DNA of 64,000 nucleotides from Patella vulgata (Eukaryota > Mollusca > Gastropoda > Patellidae), in contig NC_065880.2 of assembly GCF_932274485.2 (NCBI RefSeq), forward strand, positions 4,441,695-4,505,694. The letters run 5' to 3'. Shown here piece by piece: positions 44,327 to 54,400 of this stretch. How positions within the stretch are numbered: position 1 is the first letter of the stretch; each line of letters starts with the position of its first letter. The translations under genes were made by a program, and so were the position numbers. Under the pieces are notes generated by a model. It saw nothing but the letters and a program-made list of their open reading frames with translations. It did no database searches and was not told the DNA's origin.

Positions 44327-47300
44327 ATGATGCCATCTTGGTCCAACTCATTGTGTGCTTTCATCTCTTGGACACTTACATCATTTTTGTGTCACTGGAC
44401 AGCAAAACGATTTCTTAAAGCGTGGCACCTAGTTATACAGAGTCACACATTAATATCTTCATCAATGTTAACCTTAATACAATGTTTAACATGTATCGTT
44501 TTGGTGGATGTGACATCAACCATTGGTATGGAGAATTCCTCTAAACAGACCTCCTGTGTAAAGATTGTTGCACACATTCTGGCAACATTTTGCACCAATT
44601 ACAGTATGACGTTCATGAATGCAGCTTCAACGTTCACGATTAAATTGTTAGAACCAATCACATCCGCTGTTGCACAAAGTCTGTTCCAGAAAATTTCGAT
44701 AGCGCCGAATTCTCTGATAAGTCTACCAATTATTGTTTACGGGGCGTTGTTGTTTACCGGGGGTCCTATGGGAGACATTAAAATATCTCCTGGAACTTTG
44801 TTAGCCTTCATGTCCAACATAATTCTAGCAGCAAGAAACATAGCCATTTCAACGGAGCAGAAATCGAATTCTGTGAGTCGTATAAGGAAATCGAAAGCGA
44901 TTCTTGTCTTCGTTTTCTTCGCGATTACTTTGTTAATTGCAACAGGCAACGCCGAAAGTAAGGGGACGCTTTCTAAAGGAACAACTTTAATGGTGCTTCT
45001 GGTAATTGGGTCAGGAATTTTCCATGTCACGTATTCGTATATCAGTACCAATATTGTATTAAAGACTATGACGGTGTTTAATCATTCTATTTTAAATATC
45101 TGTAAGAGACTGTTGGTTGTGGTACTGTTATATGCTGTAGGAAGTCGGCGAGCTTCTGGCACTAACTTGCTGGGCTTTGTCATCTGTTCCGTGGGACTTG
45201 CACTTCATGTTCTTGGGAAATATACCACAACTGTCCCCACAACTGTCCCCGATATCAGCTTCATGTCAAGTATCACAAAAGGTAAGGGTTTTATTCCATA
45301 CGGGTAAATGATGGATTAATATTTTTGGGAATTTTGAGACGAATTATTGCCAGAAACATTGTATTGTCTTGGTCTGATGAGTTATTTCAATGTATGATGG
45401 AATACGCTCTATGTGATTAATGTTTCACTAACGAATTTAAGTAAAATGTTTTGAAACTAAAATGAAATGAATTGTTAAGTAGCGTGTATTTTCTATCAGC
45501 ATACGCTATTCACTTTGCTATAACGCTACGACCCTTTACCATTACGATTTTCAACTGTCCTTAACACACAAGACTTAAGGGTTTCGTTATCTCCGAACTA
45601 CTACATGCTTTAACCTGCCCACAGAGGGAGATACCCAGACTCAACAAAAGCCCAAGGGATGTTTTCGGCTTACACAGGACCTCGTCGTTAGTAAGTCATT
45701 GCCATGCTCACCAAGCCACCATAGTTCCAGTATTAGCCACTGTTGACAGTTGAATACAAAGTCGGCTATATCTCAACACAGGCTTCGTCTATTGGCCCAA
45801 ACCAAGGGCGACAGTGGTTATGCAGTAGATTTCACTTCTGAAATCCTTGTACAAACTATCGTCCATGTTAGTGCCTGTGTCGTGCTCGAGTTAGGTTTGC
45901 TTACTACTACTAGTTTTAAACAATGTGTTGCTTGCATCTTTCATGATTTAAGAACTGTTTCGCTAAAATGGGTATTTTGTATTTTGGAATGTTCTGCATT
46001 GTTGGATATTTTCAAGCGTATGATTACGCAGCATCCATGGGGGAGGAGAGGTTACCCTTAGGTTGATAAATGCTTGAAATTTCGATAATTATATGAGTCA
46101 AATTATTAATTTCGTATTTTGTCTTTCCACTGTAGTCGCGGTCATACTGATAAGGAATACAATTAATTTGTTATCTTATTTTTTTTATATTTCTATAGGT
46201 AGTAGGAAGACTATGGTATACATCATGATACCTTTGATGATATTTGGCTCCACAGCTATTGTTTCATCTCACTTAAATGGCGAAGGGCACGGTGAAATAT
46301 ATGCAAAGCCCTTATTCAACAATACGCTCTATGATTCATATTCGCCCTATTTGACAACAAGAGATGAAATAATAGAGGAGGCACAGAGAATACATCATGA
46401 ACTTTTTACCGAGTTGTTGAAGCCTTATAAAAATGTAATGCTTCTTGATATTGCCTTACATGAAAATAAAGGAGATCCGGCTATTACCATTGGTGAAATG
46501 ATATTAGTACAAAAATTAAATAAAACATTAGTTTATTACTGTGATAAACAAATGTGTGAACGAAACAATTTTGTACAGGCATCGTCGATTGTTAAAAAGT
46601 ATACTCGTCAAAATCTCGTAATCCTATTACATGGCGGAGGAAATCTCGTAGGGTGGGTTATTCATGATCATCTCAGAGAGAAAATATTTAATGTGTTTCG
46701 GGGATTTAATTTCATATTGTTTCCACAGAGTATCTTTATGTCTGGTGGAGAAAATCACCTCCGGTATTGCGAAAATTTGTACAAAGGAGAATCTAATTTA
46801 ACCATGATTCTTAGAGACAGACACTCTTTAGCACTTGCTCAAACACATTTTACTGGACAACCAAAACTTATCATGGCACCAGACATGGCTTTTCAAATTG
46901 GTCCGGTTCGGCGATTTTTAAAACCTTTTTATGACATTTTATGGATTCACAGAACAGACAGGGAGAAGCTTGAGGATGAACTACCAAAACTGCCGACTGA
47001 TATGACAATCCGAATAGATGATTGGGTATTTTGGCCAACACCTCATAGTAATATGAACATGGAAAACGCTTATCTTATAGTCAATAATGGACTGATATTC
47101 TTACAGAGGGGGAGAGTAGTTATTACCGATCGTCTTCATGGTCATATCTTAAGTACTTTATTGGATATTCCCCACGTGATTATAAATAACAAGTGGAATA
47201 AAGTCAGTAATTATCATAATACTTGGACAAAAAGTTTGAAAAATACGCGCGTTGCTAATAACGCGTCTCATGCTATTGATCTGGCTAGACAACTTTTAAT

Positions 47301-47355
47301 AGAATATTCTCATGTTTTGCCGGAAAAGGTTCCTTTCATGTCAGTTAATGTTTAG
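44327..47355 (+). CDS. DMT/TPT transporter fused to polysaccharide pyruvyl transferase
   Basis: Two exons: 44327-45281 (acceptor ttgttatttcag just before ATG-ATG; donor AAAG/gtaagg, phase 1) and 46199-47355 (acceptor tatttctatag, ends TAG). Joined, they encode 703 aa. Residues 1-310 form about ten hydrophobic helices in the pattern of triose-phosphate-translocator-type drug/metabolite transporters, including a KLLEPITSAVAQ segment after helix 3. An eleventh helix lies near 325-340. From about 400 the pyruvyl transferase domain shows NKGD (408-411), LHGGGN (462-467), FPQS (493-496), RDRHS (524-528), APD (545-547) and DRLHGH (629-634). Known enzymes of this family transfer a ketal pyruvate from PEP to sugars. 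With ten helices the transporter ends in the cytosol, so helix 11 would put the enzyme in the lumen, where imported PEP would be available (inference). Upstream exons cannot be excluded. Alternatively exon 2 has its own upstream ATG at 46093 with a membrane anchor and could be a separate gene. Confidence 0.8.
45282..46198 (+). other. Intron of the transporter-pyruvyltransferase gene
   Basis: 917 bp with GT-AG borders and a long pyrimidine-rich stretch before the acceptor. An open frame at 45750-46061 has no motif. The ATG at 46093 is in frame with exon 2 and would add MSQIINFVFCLSTVVAVILI and more, giving a possible alternative start with its own membrane anchor. Confidence 0.7.
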
Positions 47356-47537
47356 AGATGCATTATGTAACAGATACATCTGACTATTGCGGGGTTTTAT
47401 TTTGGCCTCAAATTTCATATAAACTGTTATTGAGACATGTATTCACAATGTATGCAATGACAAACCTATAACCAATTCTCTAGATCATCAAATGATTTGA
47501 ACAGATTGAAATAGGAGTGTCATAGTTCAATGATTTA
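47356..47537. other. 3' flank of the transporter-pyruvyltransferase gene
   Basis: AT-rich, with no canonical AATAAA seen in the first 180 bp. The polyadenylation site cannot be placed. Confidence 0.35.
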
Positions 47538-47577
47538 CAGTAGGACGTTAAACCCCATTTCATTTCATTTTATTTTT
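47538..47577 (+). mobile_element. 40-bp SINE stub with target duplication
   Basis: Only the last bases of family B (cagtaggacgttaaacccca, then ATTTC-like repeats) flanked by aatgattta at 47529-47537 and 47578-47586. This is an extreme case of 5' truncation and isolates the segment sufficient to be carried at insertion. Confidence 0.8.
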
Positions 47578-47640
47578 AATGATTTAGAATCGCGGTAGAG
47601 TCTCGATTAACCAGTAACGTTGCCACACAATTATTTTAAG

Positions 47641-47868
47641 CTGCCCCGGTTGTGCGTGACATGGAGAAGGGTTTCCTGTTAGTCCCGAAATGACCAAGTT
47701 TGTGTCGAGTGGACGTTACCCCCTCTCTCTCTTTTAGGTTATTTCGGGACTAAAATATGGTTCAGTTGTATTCCAATAACCCGCTTGCGCGTAGGGTGTT
47801 TAGCTGAGGGGGTAACAGGAGGACCCTTGCTACGTACAAGCTGGTAATCTTAACCACGCTGTCGCAAT
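47641..47868. mobile_element. Two diverged SINE family A pieces in inverted orientation
   Basis: 47641-47736 is a plus-strand piece (ccccggttgtgcgtgac, then gttagtcccgaaatgacc and a CT run). 47737-47868 is a minus-strand piece (ttatttcgggactaaaatat, gcttgcgcgtaggg). Both are degraded. Confidence 0.65.
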
Positions 47869-48021
47869 TGGTATGTTAATTTGCTATGTATAATTGTGGC
47901 ATGGTTTATTTCTGTGAATTAGGGTACATAATAAATTTGGTACATGGCTAAAGGGAATATTTATTTCTTTTAGAAACATTTATTAAGAGTTTTACAGGTT
48001 TTAGTTAATAAAGTTTAATTT
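47860..48021 (+). repeat. Fragment of the Ty3/gypsy LTR
   Basis: Begins TGTCGCAATTGGTATG and matches the first ~165 bp of the LTR at 6786 through 'ttaataaagtttaatt', after which similarity stops. No internal element sequence is attached. Old solo-LTR remnant. Confidence 0.8.
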
Positions 48022-48750
48022 TTTTAAAATCCCCATATATCGAACTATATATAAGATTACGGTTTAAATTAAAGTTTGTCGTAATTTTTTTTTTCATTGA
48101 AATTGACTGCATAGTGTATGACAGGTTGATTTCGGCTCATGTCATAATGTTCAGGTTCGATGAATATTGAGAAATGATTTTGGAGAAATGTTTTGCAAGA
48201 TTTGCATTTGGAGATTTGTATTTGTAAATTTGTTGTTCGAGATTTGATTTTCATTGGATGTCTAAGATGAAATGCAAATGTAGATTATTTTTTTTTTGAT
48301 TTACTAAAATAAATTTTATCTTTATATTAAAATACAATTAAATTAAACAAAAATACATTTTACGAAACTGATATGACAAATGTCTGATTTGTGAAACCGA
48401 TATTGATTTTAAAACACAAATGTTTATTTTAGTGTACAAATTTCGAAATACGACAACAAATGAAGAAATGAGAATTAAGGACTATGAATTAAGAAATAAG
48501 GATTGGATAAAGAGCTGTTTGGTCTTCCATATATCTGTTGATAGCTAACAGCCCGACCAAATGTGTTATGTACTCAAAGCCATTAAAAACGCAATGCCTA
48601 ATTCGTGAAATATTTCTGGTAAACGTTTTCTTGGGCTTTCCTATCTAATGGCAAATAGGTGAAACTTGTGATGGGTCTCTTTTTGTGTTGTTCTGGGTTT
48701 GAACCCAATATCAGTTCTCGGTAATGCTGGATTAGGGGGCTTCACGGATA

Positions 48751-48918
48751 GTCGTCGCCAGATACTTTAATATCCATCCATCGACCATTGTTCGCCTCAG
48801 ACAACGCTTCCACGCCACTGGAAGAGTTGCCGATCGACCCCGACCTGGAGCGCCACCTGTAACAACCGCTGCTCAAGATCGCCACATCCGACTACAGCAG
48901 CTGCGCAACAGCTTTTGA
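48751..48918 (+). pseudogene. Tc1/mariner-type transposase N-terminal scrap
   Basis: 56 codons read VVARYFNIHPSTIVRLRQRF, then HATGRVADRPRPGAPPVTTA, ending in a stop. The helix-turn-helix followed by GRV.DRPR.G.PPVTT is the DNA-binding start of Tc1-like transposases. There is no catalytic DDE/D domain and no start codon. It is a dead fragment with higher GC content than its surroundings. Confidence 0.75.
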
Positions 48919-48919
48919 G

Positions 48920-50230
48920 GGAGTGTGTCTATTCTTCCAGTTCAATCAAATCTATCCCAAGTACAGCAACATTGATAGCTCTTCGCTTAATCTGGAGTCT
49001 TCGCTAAAACTTTGGACAGTGATTTAAGGTATTAAAAAGTAATAAAAACGGTGTAAGTCTTGTTCATCTTCATTCAGTATTGTTTACATTATATTCGTGT
49101 TGATAGCCTCGTTTGTCACGCAGTTAGTTTTTCTGCAATATTCTGCTATGCGCTGGTTAATTGGGCATAATGCAATCGTGAGTCATGACGTAACGTTATG
49201 TAAACATATTTGGTCCGATTTGAGGCTTTGGAGTCATAATTTGGAACATAACTCTGCTTCCGTTAAAGCAGTGTTTAGTGGCATTAGCTTTAATCAAACG
49301 AAACACTGGGGGGAGTATGATTGGTTAAGGACATAGAGAACAGTGGTGAACTTTTGAAGAGTCATTAATGCATGCGCAATGTGTCATATTGCGTGCACTG
49401 TAAAGTGTTTTTGGTAAGTGTAGCAATTGGAAATTAACGAAAGTGTCCGAACCCTCGATAGTTCGGAGCACTGACATTGTCAACAGAATCACAAACGGCC
49501 CATATTCAATTCTCTAGTTCATCGGATGGCTTGGATATTGAATGGATTACTCGCGGAGTAAAATAATTTAACTTTAAGGTGGATACTCCAGACTTTGTTT
49601 ATGATCGCGCAGATCCTTTGTGGACCTTGGCGTGCATGTAAAAAATCAAACAAAACAGGCGATTGGAATTCGATATAAGAGGAGGCAATAGCGCCACTGT
49701 TTTGGGGTCATCACACGGAACTCACAACCAGGATATTCCTAGTTGGAAGCCAGGTCAATCTGATTGAAACGCAGATCCTATTTCGTTTCGTTTTTATAGT
49801 TCAAAATTTTGTTTTACCTGTCTTAAGTACACTGGGATCTGGAAGATTTGTTATCATTGACGTGTTCTGAATGGTATGAGGGCTTAGCCAATGCAACGGT
49901 CTGTTACGGCGAGCTTTAGACGTGTTTTGCACGGAACTATGGGTAATCCACTAGTAACATCAATGCTGATTGGTTAATCAAATGATTGACGTCATAGGGT
50001 CAAAAGCCGCTAGTATGACCTCTGACGCGACCTATCGCTACAACTGATCAGATCGTCATGTAGTGTAGGCCATCGAAAGTATAAACTAACGAACGAAACG
50101 AAATATAGATCTGTATTATAATCAGATTGAATCCAGGTGTAAGCTGAGGAAATTTGTAGGATTTTTAAGTCCTGTTCCCGCTTATCAGGGCTGTTGACCA
50201 CGGGTCTGACAAATAAAATTGTGTTCGATG
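48920..50230. other. Non-coding stretch
   Basis: No supported exon. A degraded SINE B-like segment may lie near 49620-49700 ('gcgtgcatgtaaaaaatc', 'ggaattcgatataagagga'). Confidence 0.35.
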
Positions 50231-50232
50231 GA

Positions 50233-50425
50233 CATGAAATGAAATGAAATGGGGCTTGACGTCTTACTATTCTGCTCCTACTGGGCTAATGAAGACGGGC
50301 ATACGCCACTCAGTATGCCCGGACACTGGCGCTACAACCTACTATTATATCGACTTCTAACTGCCAACGTCACCAAGGGCAAATTTCCCTGTTGTCGCAC
50401 TGCATTGCCCAGTTGGTGCAGAAAA
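50233..50425 (-). mobile_element. SINE family B, 3' part
   Basis: Minus-strand copy starting (plus) tgaaatgaaatgaaatgggg, then ctgggctaatgaagacgggc. It becomes scrambled after about 50370 and lacks the tRNA head. Confidence 0.7.
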
Positions 50426-50534
50426 AGAAAGACGTGTTTCATTTTCGAAATCGTCCATGTTTTACGTCATATTATATAGTAAGATCGACGTTAGGTCTTT
50501 GGAGAAGTATAAAATCCGTTAATTAATTAGTCCA

Positions 50535-51145
50535 AGGATAATGACGTTGTAGTAGAACGAGGTTAAGGACAATATATAGCTAACGTTGTAGTGGGACGAA
50601 GGTAAGGACAATATTATAGCTAACGCTGTAGTAGAACGAGGGTAAGGACAATTGTAACGGTGTCAAGTTGACACGCCTTGCATAGTTTAGTTCTGGTTTA
50701 CATTTATTGTAATGGTTCGCTCTCCTTTAAATACTAACGCGGTATGAATATATTGGTCCGATTACCTAAGTCTATTATTGTAGTAACCTCCCTTGTTAGT
50801 CGAGATTGTCAAGTCTCTTGTATTTTGGGTAGCACGTGGAGTAGACGCTAATAAAGAGGGGGATGAACTGTTATCATGTTCTTTTATATTTATATCATTA
50901 TTCTCTGGTTCCGGTTAACCTGTAACACCCCTACGAGTGGACCATGTGGACAGGAGCCCTGTGGTCGTAACACAATATATAGCAAATGTTGTAGTGGGAC
51001 GAAGGTAAGGACAATATAAAGTTAAAGTAGTAGTGGGACGAAGGTAAGGACAATATATAGCTAACATTGTAGTAGAGCGAGGGTAAGGACAATGTAGCTA
51101 ACGTAGTAGTGGGAAGAAGGTAAGGAAAATATGTAGCTAACGGCA
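50535..51145. repeat. Minisatellite, about 37-bp unit
   Basis: Units resemble 'gacgaaggtaaggacaatat' plus 'atagctaacgttgtagtggg'. Eight or so copies are present, three before and several after the solo LTR at 50653-50972 that interrupts the array. Confidence 0.85.
50653..50972 (+). mobile_element. Solo LTR inserted in a minisatellite
   Basis: 320 bp starting TGTAACGGTGTC and ending GGTCGTAACA, with a polyadenylation-like aataaag near 50850 and a perfect 4-bp target duplication caat (50649-50652, 50973-50976). No internal sequence remains, so it is the recombination scar of an LTR retrotransposon, probably Ty3/gypsy-like. The orientation is inferred from the polyadenylation signal. Confidence 0.8.
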
Positions 51146-51486
51146 TAGTCTTTTGTTCTGGCTTCAAATGTTATGTATATATTTAGGCATTTATTCAACT
51201 GACAAGTGCATTTTAATCAACTCTATAGAACATCGGGTGACTATGATATTAAATGATTTAGAAAATAACTGCTATATTATCTTCGTTAAAAGTTTGACTG
51301 GAAATCAATGATAAGCTTACATGACAATCGAGACTATATATACTATGTCTCGTCAAAACATATCATTTATAAGATAACTTAAATAGACTGAAAGAAGCAA
51401 ACCCGAAGCATAGCAACAGCTTGATTTAATTCTTATAAGGAAAACATTTAAATCTTTTTATATGGATTCCGTCTTTATTAATTAGC

Positions 51487-54400
51487 TCATTCGAATTGAA
51501 TATGTCGGATAGATCTTCCTCGTCGTTTTTGTAGAGGGCGGAGGTTACCATAATCACCCAGTTCTGTTTTCCTGATTCTGGTTTCCATTTGATAAAGTAA
51601 ATCTACCTGTGAAATAAAAATACAGGTATGTCGTATTAAAAAAATAATTCATACACCAAACTTAAGACGTCCCTTTTTTAAATTTAAAGATACATTATGG
51701 GAGATTAGATAAAGAGCTGGCAGTTCTCACTATAATAGTTAAAAACTATATGCTGTAAATTTGCTGCAAATGTCAGTCAAATTGATCCACTCTGAACCGA
51801 GATACATTATGAGAGATTAGATAAAGAGCTGGCAGTTCTCACTATAATAGTTTAAAACTAGATGATGTAAATTTGCTGCAAATGTCAGTCAAATTGCTCC
51901 ACTCTGAACCGAGAATTTAGCAATTGAATTTTGAGCCTAGCCTCGATCATCATTACTTAAGTCAGTGTGATAAAAAACATAGTCCCGCTTATCCATTTTT
52001 GATTTAATCATGAATGAGCGTTGAGCAGCAGATCGGATCCTAATCCAGTAAATATCGCAGGCTAGCGATGACATCGAGAGTTGATTATGGTCTGGATAAG
52101 TTAATTAATATCTAATTAATAATTCAGATAATATTTCAGGCCTAAAGAAAAACTTGCAATAGGCCAATTTAGCTCTTGCATATTAATGGATGTTTAAGGA
52201 AAATGTGTTTTTTAGGCAGTAATTGAAATAATGAAACGAAATTGTGTTCTTTAAATAGTATTTTAGACATTTAAACGAAATTAATGCGTCCATTCGATAT
52301 CCATTTAGACATTAAAACATAAAAAATGTGTTATTTAAAGGAGCTAAATCGCTAATATTTTGGACCTAGAAATTTGCACAAATGAGTCGCAACACACATA
52401 ATAATGTAAAATGAATTTATATAAACTGTTTTACATTCAATCGTGTCCGTTTTACTGTGAATTGTCACCAGTTATGTTCGGCTAAACACGGCAGAAGTCT
52501 CAACCGCCAGTCAGTTTCTAGCGTCTGGTTATTCCAGTCAACACCGATATTATTTATTGCGCATGCTCTCCAAATAAGAATACGATATATCACCGTTTGA
52601 CATGACTTGTGGAATATGTATAACCTCATTCTTTGAGCACCTTGTTACAAATGGCGCTAAAACGCTTTATGGTACACAATTCGTGTACCAATGGTAAAAT
52701 GTTTATTTTGTCTTAAATATTGGATATCAGAAGCCCGTCTTTTTCAGGTAAGATCACAACACCAATGCTGATTTAAATAGTAAAAAAAATCGTGTTTTCA
52801 CTGTCGAAGAGTTTGGATGATATTGAGTTACGGACTTAGCTACTTTAAATAATAAATTCGACATCAAACCAAATAAAAATATACAGCTAAGTAGCTAAAT
52901 CTTTAACTCAGTATCAACCACAGTCATGGACATTGGACAATTTAAAGCGACATTGGTGTTGTTATCTTACCGTGAAAAGATGGGCTTTTGATATCCAATA
53001 TTTAGGACACAATGAAACTTTTTAAATTGCGTCACAGAATGCTTGCGGGCGCCATTGTAATGAGCGACTGCGGGGAACAAGGCTAAACATGCCCAACAAG
53101 GGAAGACTACCGGAGTCGACTAGAATAACCTGCCGCCAAACACTGCGATTCAATTTGCACTCATCGCGCATTTCGCCAAACACAACTGATCAGAAATTAC
53201 AGTAAAAACAGAAACGATTGAATGTAAATCAGTTTATACACGTTCATATTACATTATTATATACGTTACGACCCATTTGTGTCCTTTTCTAGGTGTCAGA
53301 TAATATCGTTAACTTTGACGATCCATAGAGTCACTGATTAGTGGTGATTACGAGCCGTAGAGTCACTGATTAGTGGTGATTACGATCCATAGAGTCACTG
53401 ATTAGTGGTGATTACGAGCCATAGATTCATGTTGAGAGTGGTCGAATGGCCTTATGCCGGCGCGTTTGATCAAAAGTTATGTATGGTTTCAATCCTATGC
53501 CTGCAACATTCATGGCGTGGTTTCATATTGTCAGTTGTACAGCACGGGGGAGGGGGGGACTTTCCTCCATATCGCACTGCATTGCGTATGACCGTTTCCA
53601 TTATCCCAGGCGGAGCAGACCAGTAACGCGTTAAGCTCCACCTCACTTTATTTCCCGTGGACACGGCGAAAAGACTCTCCTTCAAAAATCCGTGTGGACA
53701 CGCTTTAAGTCCCGTTCATCAAAATAAAGAACTTACAGTAGATTGACTTATCATTTTCGGTCTCTCCCCTACTAGCCATAAAACAGCTTCGGAACAAGGT
53801 GGTGACGTCAGACCTCCTTCATAGTAATAATAACGTGGTATATTTGGCAACAAGAAACGGGGGTTCACTTTAATACCTGTAATATGTTCACCTGTAAATG
53901 GAAAAGTTAATCATGTATAATTTGATGGGTAGAATTAAAATACCAATGTAAAATAGTGCCTACTTTCTCGCCCCTCTCTCCCCAATAGGGTTTAACGTCC
54001 ACTCGACACAATCTAGGCCATTTAGGGACTAACACATGGTTCAATTTTATTTCAATAATTCGCTTGTGGGAGGAAACCGGGGCACTCGGAGAAAAACACA
54101 CAAGTTTGGGCAGGCGATCGTACTCCTTGTCACCTGCAACCGGGGGATCGAAACCACGCCGGGTGACTCAATGATAGACCTTATAATACAACGCACAGAG
54201 CGCTAACCATTCGGCCATGCAACCCCCCCCCCATCCCGCCACAAATCTTGGACAAGGACATTCTCTTACAGATTGTCCCAGTTTAAGGCTACAGTGCTTT
54301 ACCTTTATTATCTTGATTTGATTTTAGTTCTCAATTTGATTTAAGTTTTGTTTGTTTTTGTTTTACTTTTTTCAGATTAAAGATTAATTCAGTTTAATTT

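Noticed and set aside
45750-46061. 103-codon open frame in the intron of the fusion gene
   Set aside because: No motif; it lies within a well-supported intron.
54005-54101. Open frames within SINE copies across the window (for example the 'HKLGHF' and 'EWLAR' types)
   Set aside because: They recur in every SINE copy in different frames and are not genes.
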